This document shows positions 17,115 through 27,134 of a stretch of 36,753 bases of DNA, piece by piece. Origin of the DNA: Maribacter sp. (lineage in GTDB: Bacteria > Bacteroidota > Bacteroidia > Flavobacteriales > Flavobacteriaceae); contig JALHST010000189.1 of the NCBI GenBank assembly GCA_022865355.1, forward strand, positions 1 through 36,753, given 5' to 3'. The translations under genes were made by a program, and so were the position numbers. Positions within the stretch are counted from its first letter, which is position 1. Each line of letters starts with the position of its first letter. The notes beneath the pieces were generated by a model. The model saw only the letters and a list, made by a program, of their open reading frames with translations, ran no database searches and was not told the DNA's origin.

Positions 17115-18440
17115 TTATTTATGCATTTCCAATTTTTCCACCACCAGCTGACCGATGGCATGACCTTGTTCAATCCCCTTTTCAATTGCCGGTCTGTAAT
17201 GAATTCCACCATACAATCTACTAATCGCAGCCTCTTGTGAGGCGTCCATAAAAGATTTGAAATTTCTAGGAGGTAAGCCATACGGCACTTCCGTTGAATC
17301 AACAAATGAATAATTCGCGCCAAAAAGTTGGGTCAATACGGTACCGGCGGCAGTTGAAACCACACTATGGCCTGAAGTGTGTTCCGGGAAGGCAGGTGTT
17401 TGCAAAACGGGTGACCAATCGGCATCAATATATTTATTTATAAACGTCTCCGGTCGCGTGAGGTTGCTCTTGTATTTTTGGTCCCAGCAACTAATAAATC
17501 CATCCGCAATTGCTATTGATACCAATGACATAGTTTCAGCGGCCATGACGGGATTAGCATTTTGTTCTTTCAATACCTGGGCCGTAATGTGAATCCAATG
17601 ACCCCCTGGCGAAATTTGTTGTTTGAAAAACATTACATGCCCGTTGGTATGTGAGATATTAGGGTTACAATCCCAGAATTTTGCAATTTCAAACTTGGTT
17701 GAATCAATTTGTTTTACCGTTTCATAAACATCTATTGCCTCCCTATAGAACTCGGATTCTTTCGATAGGTCGAAGGTCGTTGGCAGTCCTGGGTCAAACT
17801 GTCCGGCCGAATCAAGAACGAATGGTCGAATAGTGTTCCAATGGGGTTCGATGGCTTCCATATAATCAGGGGGAGTAGGTCGCCACCTTCCTGGATCATC
17901 GGTTACGCTATATCTAGGCAATGCCGTACGTCTAAGATACCCGTCCTTTGAGGCCCATGACAAAACTTCCTGAGCCAAGGTATCGCCGAATGCAACGGAA
18001 TTCTCATAGGTGTTTTCATCCATACCAATTTTTTGGACTTCCTCGAGCATTTTCATTTTCATTTGCTCCACTTTTTCCAAGTTAAAGACCAACGCTTGGG
18101 CTACATCGGAAAATGCAACTAACGACACTAAAGGGTAGTAATACTTTTTATTTTTTTCAGGAAAACTAAACGCCTTTAAACCATTCAATTGCCCTGCCAG
18201 CGAAACGCTTGTTGAATCCATAAAACGAATACCTTCATAGGCAGCTATATTTGAATAGGCATATATGCGACTAGCAACGGGAGGTGTAAAGATATCCGCT
18301 ACAATTACATCGGTCAGTTGGCGATTGAACTGTGGTAGGCCATCTTTAAAATAGTCATCAAGCTTTTGTTGATCATACTGCGGCGCGCATCCTAAAATGA
18401 CCAAACAAAAGACACAATATAATTTAATTGAGGGCTTCAT
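17115..18440 (-). CDS. Vanadium-dependent haloperoxidase/PAP2-type lipoprotein
   Basis: This is a 441-residue lipoprotein: MKPSIKLYC start and lipobox ILGC (Cys18). The three motifs that bind vanadate in haloperoxidases, or phosphate in PAP2 phosphatases, are intact: Lys322-x6-Arg329-Pro330 (KYKSNLTRP), Ser356-Gly357-His358 (TSGHS) and Ser407-Arg408-x5-His414 (SRLYGGIH). The size and the long helical N-terminal half favour the bacterial vanadium haloperoxidase-like group over a plain phosphatase. Whether it oxidises halide or removes phosphate cannot be read from sequence. Start: the ATG at 18440, giving the signal peptide, is preferred over the upstream one at 18473. It overlaps the preceding gene by 17 bases, so it is the last gene of the SusCD operon. 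Confidence 0.75.
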   Translation of the reverse strand: MKPSIKLYCVFCLVILGCAPQYDQQKLDDYFKDGLPQFNRQLTDVIVADIFTPPVASRIYAYSNIAAYEGIRFMDSTSVSLAGQLNGLKAFSFPEKNKKYYYPLVSLVAFSDVAQALVFNLEKVEQMKMKMLEEVQKIGMDENTYENSVAFGDTLAQEVLSWASKDGYLRRTALPRYSVTDDPGRWRPTPPDYMEAIEPHWNTIRPFVLDSAGQFDPGLPTTFDLSKESEFYREAIDVYETVKQIDSTKFEIAKFWDCNPNISHTNGHVMFFKQQISPGGHWIHITAQVLKEQNANPVMAAETMSLVSIAIADGFISCWDQKYKSNLTRPETFINKYIDADWSPVLQTPAFPEHTSGHSVVSTAAGTVLTQLFGANYSFVDSTEVPYGLPPRNFKSFMDASQEAAISRLYGGIHYRPAIEKGIEQGHAIGQLVVEKLEMHK

Positions 18441-21400
18441 GTGAATATACGGTTTTTGTAACTCCTGTAACATTTGTCGTTCTTATTTCATTAATCTGGT
18501 CATCTATTACAATGCTTCTAGTACTTTGGGAAAGGTAGCCAGCGCCATTGTAAAATTCCATTTTGAATTTTTTGCCATCACTACGTCTTATTTCCGCAAA
18601 TTGAACATCGGAGGGTACATTATATATGCTATTCTTATCGCCTTTAGGCCTCGTTGCAAATACTTTTAATGGGCCATCATTGTTGGCAGATAAAACATAG
18701 GAATTTCCGCGTGCCCCTCGAAGAATCGATAAACCGCTTCCGTCTAAATCACTTATAAAGCCACTTCTTTCCAATGGGACATTTAAAAACCCACCCGAAC
18801 CATTTCCTTTTAACAAAATTCCCGTTAAAGCATCGTACCTTCCGGTGGAAGCTTCAGTGGCGTAGGAGTTGCCTGTAATCATCACATCCAAATTGCCATC
18901 TTGATCAATATCATCAACAACAATTCCTTCCACGGGTGCCGTCTGAACATTTAATGGCAAGGAACTCAGTTTAAACTTCCCATTTCCTAGGTTTTCAAGG
19001 TAACTACTCGCAAAATTATAACTTTTTACCACATAGGCCGTTTCCAATTCTTCGGGTAGGAAAGAGGTTTTAAAGGTGGATTCCGCATAGGACTTGTACG
19101 TTTTAAACCGGCTTCTCATAGCATTAATTTGACCTATGATTTCATCCCTTGAATGGGCCAATTGGTTTTCACCATCAATAAAATAACACATTACGGGATC
19201 GATTTGACCGTCTTTATTAAAATCACTGGCGTAAATACATAGCGGTTCATCCGTTGTGGCTTTATATTTAGAATTGAGGCCAAGATTTCCTAAAATATAA
19301 TCCGTATCCCCGTCCAGATCAAAATCTCCCCCATTTATACTATTCCACCAACCTTCTGTTTTAGTAAGGCCCGTTTTTTCATTGGCTAGGACTAGTTGCC
19401 CTTGTTCGTTGTGAAAAAAAGTAATTGGCATGAATTCGCCGACTGCGATAAGATCGGTCCAGCCATCATTGTCGTAATCGGTCCATAACGCAGAGGTGAC
19501 CATGGTTAATAACTCCCAATCTTTTATCTTATTACTGATATCGATAAATCTGGTTTTCCCAGTATTTGCGTCATATTCGTTCTCCAACAAATAACTTTTG
19601 GCCGGCATAGGGTATTTTCCGGGGTCTACACGACCCCCAATAAAAAGGTCTAAGTCACCATCTTTATCGAAATCGATTGCTGAAACACACGAACCACTCG
19701 CCGTAATCTCCGGAAGAAGATTGGATTTTGTAAAATTACCTATCCCATCGTTTAAATATAATCGGTCTTGGTAATTATTGCTATTTGATGTTGGCAATAC
19801 TCCCCCACTTACCACATATAAATCGGGATGTCCATCTCCATTTGCATCGAAAAATAAACTTCCCATATCTTCAAATTGGCTATCCATCCCAAGTTCTCTA
19901 GGCTCGAAGGTACCATCTGGTTTTTGGAAGAACAAGCTTCCTGATTGGTTGGTTGCACCACCAATGAAGAAATCTTCCAGACCGTCTGAATTCACATCAG
20001 CCACCGCAATACCAGGGCCATTTCGGGAATGCATATGGGGCAATATGGGCTGCAATTTAAAGTCTACCATATTGTCTTCGGTATGCTCAAAGTTTGCGCC
20101 TACACTATCAGTAACATCTGATAGCCATTGACTTTTGTGGGTTAGGATTCCTTTATTTTTTTGAAATTTTGCATCGAATTGTTTCACTTCCAAAGTTTGA
20201 TTGGAAGCTTGATGTTGAATTAGTTGATAGGTATCATCGGGCCACCATATTTCTAGACTGTCAATTGTCGTATTCGTACCAAGACCAAAATGAATGGTCG
20301 GGTCTACACTTGACTCATATCCTCGGCTTAAGAAGTGCTGGTCATATTGACTGGTACCTCCGGATGTAATTTTGATTTGCGCACCAATACCCTCCAAATT
20401 TCCCACGTTTCCGCGTAATTTTATGCGCAAGAAGTTATTTTTTTTAGATAGGTTGCTCAAATTTTCATACAGAAAAGCGGGCTGGTCAACATTATTTACC
20501 ACAAGATCCAAATCACCATCATTGTCCAGATCGGCGTATGAGGCACCATTAGAACAACTTGCCTCTCGAATACCCCATTCTTTGGATACCTTTTCAAAGG
20601 TCATGTCGCCATTGTTTCGATAGGCATAATTTATCAATTGCGCTTTTGGCAAGTTTTGAATGGATGCCAATTTTTGATTTATTTTCGTCTCCTTATCTCC
20701 CAATGGAGTATCATATATATTTTGATAATGAATGTAATCTAAATTTCCAAGATCCCTTAAAAAACCATTGGTTACATATAAATCTTTAAGTCCGTCGTTG
20801 TCGTAATCGGCCAAAAGCGGGCTCCAGCTCCAGTCAGTGCTGCTAATCCCGGATAAGAATCCCACTTCACTAAACTTGTTGAGGCCTTGATTAATCTGTA
20901 AGGTATTTCTACTGTATTGCGGATTATACCCTGCTTGAAGCATTGCTTGAAAGCGATCGTACCCTGTTGAGGAAATTATCAATTTTTGACGTTTATTATC
21001 CTCGGGGCGCATATCGAGAACCAAAATATCCGGTTTGCCGTTATTATCTATATCGGCAACATCGTTGCCCATTCCGGCATACGAAGTATGCTTGATATGT
21101 TGGGTAATCTCATCCTTAAAAGTGCCATCTTTTTGATTGATGTACATGATGTCGTTACCAATAAAATCGTTGGAAACATAAATATCTGGCCAGGAGTCAT
21201 CGTTTATATCGGAAATTGCAACTCCAAGGCCATATCCTTCCACCAAAATTCCGGCCTCTTTGGAAACATCGGTGAACATACCATTACCATCATTTCTATA
21301 GAGACGATCATTACTCACTGATTCTCCGTTGAGCACTCTGGGCGTACTTACATTTACTTTGTACTCATAAGCTGCGGGGTTCACTAATAAATACATATCC

Positions 21401-21948
21401 AAGTCATTATCTTTGTCATAATCAAAAAAGGCCGCCTGCATGCTTTGTCTGGTATCCGCAAGCCCATATTCAGCGGCTTTTTCGGTAAAGGTCAAGTCGC
21501 CATTATTTATATAGAGTAAGTTGGCCCTTTCCGATTCTTTTGCACCGCCAGAAACGCAGACATATATATCCAAAAGACCATCTTGATTAATATCTACCAT
21601 GGTCACTCCGGTGCCCCATTTCGTATTTAAGAGGCCTGATTTTTCGGTAATGTCCTCAAATTTTAAATTTCCTTGATTTCGATAAAGCTTCCCCGAGACC
21701 ATGTTGCCACTAAAATAAATATCCTCAAAGCCGTCATTATCAATATCCCCTATGGCAACCCCTGCACCTGTATAAATATTCATAAACCTGAATACGTTTA
21801 CGCTGTCGTTTTCCTTGATGGTGTTCTCGAAATTTATTCCGGTGCGATTCGCGTCAAGCAACTTGAATAGGGTGGGCGTATTTCGCCCACATGAGTAGGA
21901 AAAGAATACTACACATAAAATTGCAATGCATGTTTTTGACAGGGTCAT
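18424..21948 (-). CDS. VCBS/FG-GAP and ASPIC/UnbV giant lipoprotein, second copy
   Basis: This is a 1174-residue lipoprotein (lipobox SYSC, Cys20). Residues about 60-500 hold VCBS/FG-GAP beta-propeller blades. About 515-590 is an ASPIC/UnbV (CRTAC) domain: GIGAQIKITSGG, FLSRGYESS, IHFGLG, LEIWWPD. A second propeller runs about 640-1060. The C-terminus has an ASPIC-like FYNGAGYLSQSTRS. I count some 14 Asp-rich DxDxDG-type calcium loops, such as DIDNDGFED, DLDNDGDLD and DFDLDGDTD. Such proteins are taken to bind ligands or partners at the surface; no reaction is known. The start overlaps the stop of the paralogue upstream by four bases (ATGA). Its own stop overlaps the haloperoxidase start. Confidence 0.85.
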   Translation of the reverse strand: MTLSKTCIAILCVVFFSYSCGRNTPTLFKLLDANRTGINFENTIKENDSVNVFRFMNIYTGAGVAIGDIDNDGFEDIYFSGNMVSGKLYRNQGNLKFEDITEKSGLLNTKWGTGVTMVDINQDGLLDIYVCVSGGAKESERANLLYINNGDLTFTEKAAEYGLADTRQSMQAAFFDYDKDNDLDMYLLVNPAAYEYKVNVSTPRVLNGESVSNDRLYRNDGNGMFTDVSKEAGILVEGYGLGVAISDINDDSWPDIYVSNDFIGNDIMYINQKDGTFKDEITQHIKHTSYAGMGNDVADIDNNGKPDILVLDMRPEDNKRQKLIISSTGYDRFQAMLQAGYNPQYSRNTLQINQGLNKFSEVGFLSGISSTDWSWSPLLADYDNDGLKDLYVTNGFLRDLGNLDYIHYQNIYDTPLGDKETKINQKLASIQNLPKAQLINYAYRNNGDMTFEKVSKEWGIREASCSNGASYADLDNDGDLDLVVNNVDQPAFLYENLSNLSKKNNFLRIKLRGNVGNLEGIGAQIKITSGGTSQYDQHFLSRGYESSVDPTIHFGLGTNTTIDSLEIWWPDDTYQLIQHQASNQTLEVKQFDAKFQKNKGILTHKSQWLSDVTDSVGANFEHTEDNMVDFKLQPILPHMHSRNGPGIAVADVNSDGLEDFFIGGATNQSGSLFFQKPDGTFEPRELGMDSQFEDMGSLFFDANGDGHPDLYVVSGGVLPTSNSNNYQDRLYLNDGIGNFTKSNLLPEITASGSCVSAIDFDKDGDLDLFIGGRVDPGKYPMPAKSYLLENEYDANTGKTRFIDISNKIKDWELLTMVTSALWTDYDNDGWTDLIAVGEFMPITFFHNEQGQLVLANEKTGLTKTEGWWNSINGGDFDLDGDTDYILGNLGLNSKYKATTDEPLCIYASDFNKDGQIDPVMCYFIDGENQLAHSRDEIIGQINAMRSRFKTYKSYAESTFKTSFLPEELETAYVVKSYNFASSYLENLGNGKFKLSSLPLNVQTAPVEGIVVDDIDQDGNLDVMITGNSYATEASTGRYDALTGILLKGNGSGGFLNVPLERSGFISDLDGSGLSILRGARGNSYVLSANNDGPLKVFATRPKGDKNSIYNVPSDVQFAEIRRSDGKKFKMEFYNGAGYLSQSTRSIVIDDQINEIRTTNVTGVTKTVYSHEALN

Positions 21949-24900
21949 GGAAGGGGGAGAATTTCGGTTTCTTTACCAGTATCATCCATCACTTTGACCG
22001 AAATGGCCCCAGCGGGAATATAAAATCTTCTACTTGGCTGGGACAGATACCCAGATCCATAATGGAAGTCTATTTTCTGATGTTTGCCATCCTTGAATTG
22101 TATAATCGCCGAAACCTCATTCTGTCGGGGCAAGTAGGTATTTTGTCGAACCGGACGCGAAAAGGTTTTAAGACTATCATTATTAATGCCTACAATTGTA
22201 AGTTCTTTGGCATCCGCAAAAACGGTTACCATGCTCTTGGCATCACCCTTAACAAAAAAGCCGCTTTTAGAAACATCAATGGGCGAGAAATTCCCTTTTC
22301 CATCACCAGCTAATAACCACCCGATGGAGGCATCGTATCTCCCCGAGAAAACTTCGCCACTGTAAAAATTGCCTACGGCAAGAATGTCCAAATTAGTATC
22401 CCCGTTATAATCGCCAACCATAGTCCCATAAATTGGAGCAATCTGTGCAACTCTAGGAAGCTCTGAAATCTTGAATTTACCTGAACCTAAATTTTCTAAA
22501 TAACTACTTGCAAAAGTCTCACTTTTAACTACATAGGCATCAGTGAGCTCTTCCTTTAAAAAGGATTCGGAAAAGGTGGCATTGGCATAATCCGAATAGG
22601 TCCGGAACCTTCCTCGCATAACATTGATCTGCTTGATAAGATCATTTCTAGAATGGGCGACATAGTTTACGCCATCAACGTAATAGCACATTATCGGATC
22701 TATTTGACCATTTTTATCATAATCCTTGGCATAAATGCACAAAGGCTCGGCAATGCTTGCTTTATATCGGCTATTCAATCCGAGGTTTCCTAAAATATAG
22801 TCGGTGTCCCCGTCATTGTCAAAATCTCCCGAGGTGATGCTGTTCCACCAGCCGTTGGTATGGTCCAACCCGGTTTCCCGTGTAACTTCGTTGAGTTTTC
22901 CGTTGCTATTCTGAAAAAACCGAATAGGCATAAATTCACCTACGACAATCAAATCTGGCCACGTATCATTGTTAAAGTCGGTCCAAATAGCTCCTGTTAC
23001 CATACCTAATTGGGCAAAAGTATCACTTATGGGCTGAGGGTCTTTCTCAAATTTGATACTCCCTGGGGTGCTTTTATTTAGCATCAGGAGACTGGCTGGC
23101 GGCAGGGGGTATTCCCCAGGGCGAACCCTACCCCCGACAAACAGGTCTAAATCCCCGTCTTTATCATAGTCCGATGCCGCTACTACTGAACCACTAACAG
23201 GAAATTCGGGCAAGGCATTCAATTTTTGAAAAGAACCCATACCATCATTTTGATAAAATCGATCTTGATAGGAAATATCACCAGTAGGGCGTGACGAACC
23301 TCCACTCACAATATAAAGATCTTGGTCACCATCATTGTCGGCATCAAAGAATAGGGCCCCCATATCTTCGCATTCGGTTTCTGGGAAAGTTTCGTTTTTA
23401 AATGTGCCATTGGCTTGTTGCACCATTAGGGCCCCCGATTGGCCCATTGCCCCACCCACGTAAAGATCTTCTTTTGTATCATTATTTACATCTCCAACAG
23501 CAAGGCCGGGACCATTGCGAGAGTGCATATGCGGAAGAAGTGCTTGAACTTTAAAATCAACGAAATCGTCTTCGTGATGCACAAAGGTAAACAGGCTATC
23601 GGCTTCTTGAAATAGGGTAGGAGGAGTTGGCACTATTTTTTTAATGGATTCTTTGGCTTCTTTTTGATCAACTATCAGCTCTTGATTTACCTTCACGTTT
23701 TTTAATACTTGTTCGGATCGATCGGGCCACGTAATCACTAGACTGTCAAGTTTTGTAACCTTGCCCAAGCCAAAATGAAGTGCTTGCTCGACAGTGGATA
23801 AATAGCCACGATAAGGTGAAAAATATTGCTTTTGAATTTGATTTTGATAATAGAGTACGACTTCACTACCAAACCCCTCAAGATTAGGAGCCTCTCCATG
23901 AAACCTTACTTTCAGAAAATGGTTATCATTCGATAATTTCGTTTGATTTTCATAGATAAGTGCGGGATCATCTATGTTATTTATGACAAGATCAAGATCA
24001 CCATCATTATCAAAATCGGCGTAGGCCATACCGTTTGAATACGTGGGTTTTGTAAATCCTACTTCTTCGGATTCATCTTTAAAAGTCAAGTTTCCTTGAT
24101 TATGGTAAAAGAAATTAGGCAGTTTTATACCAGGTAATTTGTTGAGTTCGTCTAAGCGCTGTTGCCTGTTCGCCGCTTCAGTGCCCATAGCTAATATCTG
24201 ATTGCCATACACCATAAAATCGAGGTTGGTAATATCTTGCCGATATCCGTTTGTTATGCATAGGTCATTGGCGCCATCCTGATCAAAATCGGCAAAAAGC
24301 GCACTCCAACTCCATTCGGTGGCTGATATCCCCGCTATTTGGCCTACTTCACTAAAAGAACCGTTCCCGTTGTTCAACTGCAGGGTATTCCGAATATATT
24401 GTGGCTGATACCCATAGGATTGTCCTGTTTGGAATTCGTCATAATTATTGCCCATCATGGTCAGTTTCCATCTTTTATTATCGGGAGGTAACATATCCAA
24501 TACCACAACATCCATATTGCCATCATTATTGATATCTGCTATATCGTTGCCCATCCCATTAAACGTAAGATGTCTAAAATACGAGGCATTCTCATTTAAG
24601 AAATTGCCATCCCTTTGGTTGATATACAGGAGATCATCGGTTAGGAAATCGTTTGAGACATATACATCGGGCCATCCGTCATCGTTCAAATCGCATATTT
24701 CAACTCCTAGTCCAAACCCTTCAATTAAAATACCCGAGGAGGCAGATACATCAGTAAAAGTTTGGTCTCCATTATTTCGAAATAGTTTGTCCGCCGAAGG
24801 CGCTTTCCCGGTCCGGTCTTTAGGTCTTGACGTATTGCGATTAAAATCTACCAGCGCATTACTGAGTAAATACATATCTAGATCACCATCCCGATCATAA

Positions 24901-25460
24901 TCAAAAAAGGCCGCCTGAACCGAGTAACCTTCGTCAGCCAGACCCCAAGAAGATGCTTCCTCTGTAAAGCTAAGTTTACCTCCTTTTAACCCGTTATTGA
25001 CAAAAAGCAAATTGGCACGATCGGCACCGATTGATCCCCTGGGTCCGCCTCGACATACATAAATGTCCGGATAGCCATCTTGGTTAATGTCCACTATCGC
25101 AACTCCGTTTGACCATTTTGTAGATCCCACGTTTGCAGAGTCCGTAAGGTCTTCAAATTTAAAACCACCTAAATTGCGATATAATCGATTACTGACCATG
25201 TTGCCCGTAAAATAGAGGTCTTGAAGGCCATCCAAGTCAAAATCCGCAATGGCCACCCCGGCACCATTGTACATATATTCAAATTCTAGAACAGACGGGT
25301 TGCCACCTAAAACTAAGGAATTGTTAAACACCACACCAGTGTCTTTAGGGGAAAGTTCTTTAAATAGGGTTGTTTCGCTTTCGCCACAGGATACAAAACT
25401 TACTACTAAACCTATAAAACCAAAAAAAGATATATGTTTTAATTTGAAATTATAAGGCAT
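21945..25460 (-). CDS. VCBS/FG-GAP and ASPIC/UnbV giant lipoprotein, first copy
   Basis: This 1171-residue lipoprotein (lipobox FVSC, Cys25) has the same layout as the copy that follows it: propeller blades, a mid-protein ASPIC/UnbV domain (GFGSEVVLYYQ, YFSPYRGYLSTVEQALHFGLG, LVITWPDRSEQV), a second propeller starting at LPHMHSRNGPG, and a C-terminal GSGYLSQPSRR. About 14 calcium-type Asp loops are visible, for example DFDLDGLQD, DFDNDGDLD and DYDKNGQID. The two copies align along their whole length and so arose by tandem duplication, but they have clearly diverged. The 110-base gap after SusD holds a palindrome, so expression relative to SusCD may be set there. Confidence 0.85.
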   Translation of the reverse strand: MPYNFKLKHISFFGFIGLVVSFVSCGESETTLFKELSPKDTGVVFNNSLVLGGNPSVLEFEYMYNGAGVAIADFDLDGLQDLYFTGNMVSNRLYRNLGGFKFEDLTDSANVGSTKWSNGVAIVDINQDGYPDIYVCRGGPRGSIGADRANLLFVNNGLKGGKLSFTEEASSWGLADEGYSVQAAFFDYDRDGDLDMYLLSNALVDFNRNTSRPKDRTGKAPSADKLFRNNGDQTFTDVSASSGILIEGFGLGVEICDLNDDGWPDVYVSNDFLTDDLLYINQRDGNFLNENASYFRHLTFNGMGNDIADINNDGNMDVVVLDMLPPDNKRWKLTMMGNNYDEFQTGQSYGYQPQYIRNTLQLNNGNGSFSEVGQIAGISATEWSWSALFADFDQDGANDLCITNGYRQDITNLDFMVYGNQILAMGTEAANRQQRLDELNKLPGIKLPNFFYHNQGNLTFKDESEEVGFTKPTYSNGMAYADFDNDGDLDLVINNIDDPALIYENQTKLSNDNHFLKVRFHGEAPNLEGFGSEVVLYYQNQIQKQYFSPYRGYLSTVEQALHFGLGKVTKLDSLVITWPDRSEQVLKNVKVNQELIVDQKEAKESIKKIVPTPPTLFQEADSLFTFVHHEDDFVDFKVQALLPHMHSRNGPGLAVGDVNNDTKEDLYVGGAMGQSGALMVQQANGTFKNETFPETECEDMGALFFDADNDGDQDLYIVSGGSSRPTGDISYQDRFYQNDGMGSFQKLNALPEFPVSGSVVAASDYDKDGDLDLFVGGRVRPGEYPLPPASLLMLNKSTPGSIKFEKDPQPISDTFAQLGMVTGAIWTDFNNDTWPDLIVVGEFMPIRFFQNSNGKLNEVTRETGLDHTNGWWNSITSGDFDNDGDTDYILGNLGLNSRYKASIAEPLCIYAKDYDKNGQIDPIMCYYVDGVNYVAHSRNDLIKQINVMRGRFRTYSDYANATFSESFLKEELTDAYVVKSETFASSYLENLGSGKFKISELPRVAQIAPIYGTMVGDYNGDTNLDILAVGNFYSGEVFSGRYDASIGWLLAGDGKGNFSPIDVSKSGFFVKGDAKSMVTVFADAKELTIVGINNDSLKTFSRPVRQNTYLPRQNEVSAIIQFKDGKHQKIDFHYGSGYLSQPSRRFYIPAGAISVKVMDDTGKETEILPLP

Positions 25461-25541
25461 AAATTGAAAATAGGAACATAAAATTAGAAATCCAACCTAA
25501 ATTTAATAGATTGGATTCCCAAATAAACTAACTCAAACTAA

Positions 25542-25565
25542 TTTAACGTTTATTTAAACGTTAAA
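25542..25565. promoter_or_regulatory. Perfect palindrome between SusD and the VCBS genes
   Basis: The arms TTAACGTTTA (25543-25552) and TAAACGTTAA (25555-25564) are exact complements around a TT centre, with one more T-A pair outside. No T-tract follows on the minus strand, so an operator or an mRNA-processing/attenuation hairpin is more likely than a simple terminator. Its AACGTTT half-site resembles that of the inverted repeat at 35331. Confidence 0.55.
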
Positions 25566-25570
25566 GTCTT

Positions 25571-27106
25571 TTAGTAACCTTCGTTTTGTTTTAATAGCCC
25601 ACCAGAACGATCAATTTCAGATAATGGGAATGGGAAGACTACATCTTTATCATTCCAGGCTGCGCCAAAAACTTGAGAACCAATTCCCCATCGCACGATA
25701 TCAAACCAACGGTGTGGCTCTAAAGCCAACTCGACCCTCTTTTCCTGCCTCATTGCTTGTGTCAAATCCGCTCCGGTTAATAAATTGGGCAATCCAGCTC
25801 GATTACGGATATCATTGATCTGTTGTTCGGCTATGGCTAAATCTCCGCCCCCTTCAATCAAGGCCTCTGCGTATAGCAGTTTTAGTTCGGCAAATCGGAA
25901 CCAACGTTCGTTGTTATAATCTGCCTGTCCATTGGGAGAACTATTCCCTGTTACAGCATTTATGGAGCCCCTATATTTTTTAAGTGTGAAGCTTGTTGTA
26001 GACCAGGTAACATCATAGGGCAGTTCATAACGTGTGCCGTCAAATGAATAATAGGTGTCGCCCCCTTGGTAGAAAATGGTTTGAGGCCTCACATCTCCGG
26101 GTTCAAAGGTGTCTACCAAGTTCTGTGTGGGAACCCAAAATCCTAATTTTCCACCTGGGGCCCCATTGGATGCATCCCAGAACCAACCTCTACCCGTACC
26201 TTGGGAGGCTTTAAAGTCTTCTGAGTGTGTATCATCAAAAACCCAAAGATTATCATCGGAGAAAGGGCCGCCATATTGTATTTCAAAAATAGATTCGGAG
26301 TTGTTCTCATTGTTATAGGCAAAAACCTCTTCGTAATCGGGAACCAGTGAATACGGACCGTTATCGACCACATCTTGGAAAGCTGCAATAGCCGCCGCCC
26401 AATCTTTTTTCCAAACATTTACTTTGCCCAAATAAGATTTGGCAGCCCAAGATGTAACCCTGCCGGTATTGCTACTATCCCATGAAGCCGGAAGTCCTGC
26501 GGCGGCATCTGTAAAATCGGCAAGTATGGCAGCATAAAGTTCATCCTGGGTGGCATTTGGTTTTGCCTGATTATTGATTCCTTCCACAATTTCCAAGGCT
26601 AAAGGCGGGGTTCCGAACATTTTCATGGCCTGAAAATGGAACCATGCACGAAGAAATTTAGCTTCTGCACTTAATTCAGTTTTATCTGCGGCAGTCAAAT
26701 CATTCTCGCCATCTAAATTCTTCAACACCAAATTGGCGCGATAGATGCCCTCATAAATCTGGGTATAGACGGCAGCGAAAGGTACATCGCTCGACCTGAG
26801 TAGCAATGCATCAATATCTTGGGAGATTTGATCTGATTGGTTCGTATCGGCGGCCACATCATCGGAAATAGTGAGCGAAATTTTCCAAAACTCTCCAAAC
26901 TCGCCAAGAGTTTCGGTACTAGTTCCATAAAAATCCTGGATCGAAGAATACGAAGCGAATACGGCACCATCAAAATCCGCACGCGTTTTATAGAACGTAT
27001 CAGTGGTTAGGCGATCAAGGGGTTGCAAGTCCAGTTGATTGCTGCACGACGAAAGACCAATGGCAAACATGCTGATTAAAATTATACTTGTCTTTTTCAT
27101 GTTCAT
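25571..27106 (-). CDS. SusD/RagB-family outer-membrane glycan-binding lipoprotein
   Basis: This is a 511-residue lipoprotein (lipobox LSSC, Cys21 from the first Met). It shows the SusD pattern: LDLQPLDRLTTDTFYKT start, TPR-like helices (YRANLVLKNLDG, LSAEAKFLRAWFHFQAMKMF), RVTSWAAKSYLGKVNV and the C-terminal NDIRNRAGLPNL, QEKRVELALEPHRWFDIVRW. SusD proteins sit as a lid on their SusC transporter and bind the glycan. It lies 28 bases after SusC. Either ATG at 27106 or 27100 is possible. Confidence 0.95.
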   Translation of the reverse strand: MNMKKTSIILISMFAIGLSSCSNQLDLQPLDRLTTDTFYKTRADFDGAVFASYSSIQDFYGTSTETLGEFGEFWKISLTISDDVAADTNQSDQISQDIDALLLRSSDVPFAAVYTQIYEGIYRANLVLKNLDGENDLTAADKTELSAEAKFLRAWFHFQAMKMFGTPPLALEIVEGINNQAKPNATQDELYAAILADFTDAAAGLPASWDSSNTGRVTSWAAKSYLGKVNVWKKDWAAAIAAFQDVVDNGPYSLVPDYEEVFAYNNENNSESIFEIQYGGPFSDDNLWVFDDTHSEDFKASQGTGRGWFWDASNGAPGGKLGFWVPTQNLVDTFEPGDVRPQTIFYQGGDTYYSFDGTRYELPYDVTWSTTSFTLKKYRGSINAVTGNSSPNGQADYNNERWFRFAELKLLYAEALIEGGGDLAIAEQQINDIRNRAGLPNLLTGADLTQAMRQEKRVELALEPHRWFDIVRWGIGSQVFGAAWNDKDVVFPFPLSEIDRSGGLLKQNEGY

Positions 27107-27134
27107 TGTATTGAATTATGTTTTGTATTATTTT

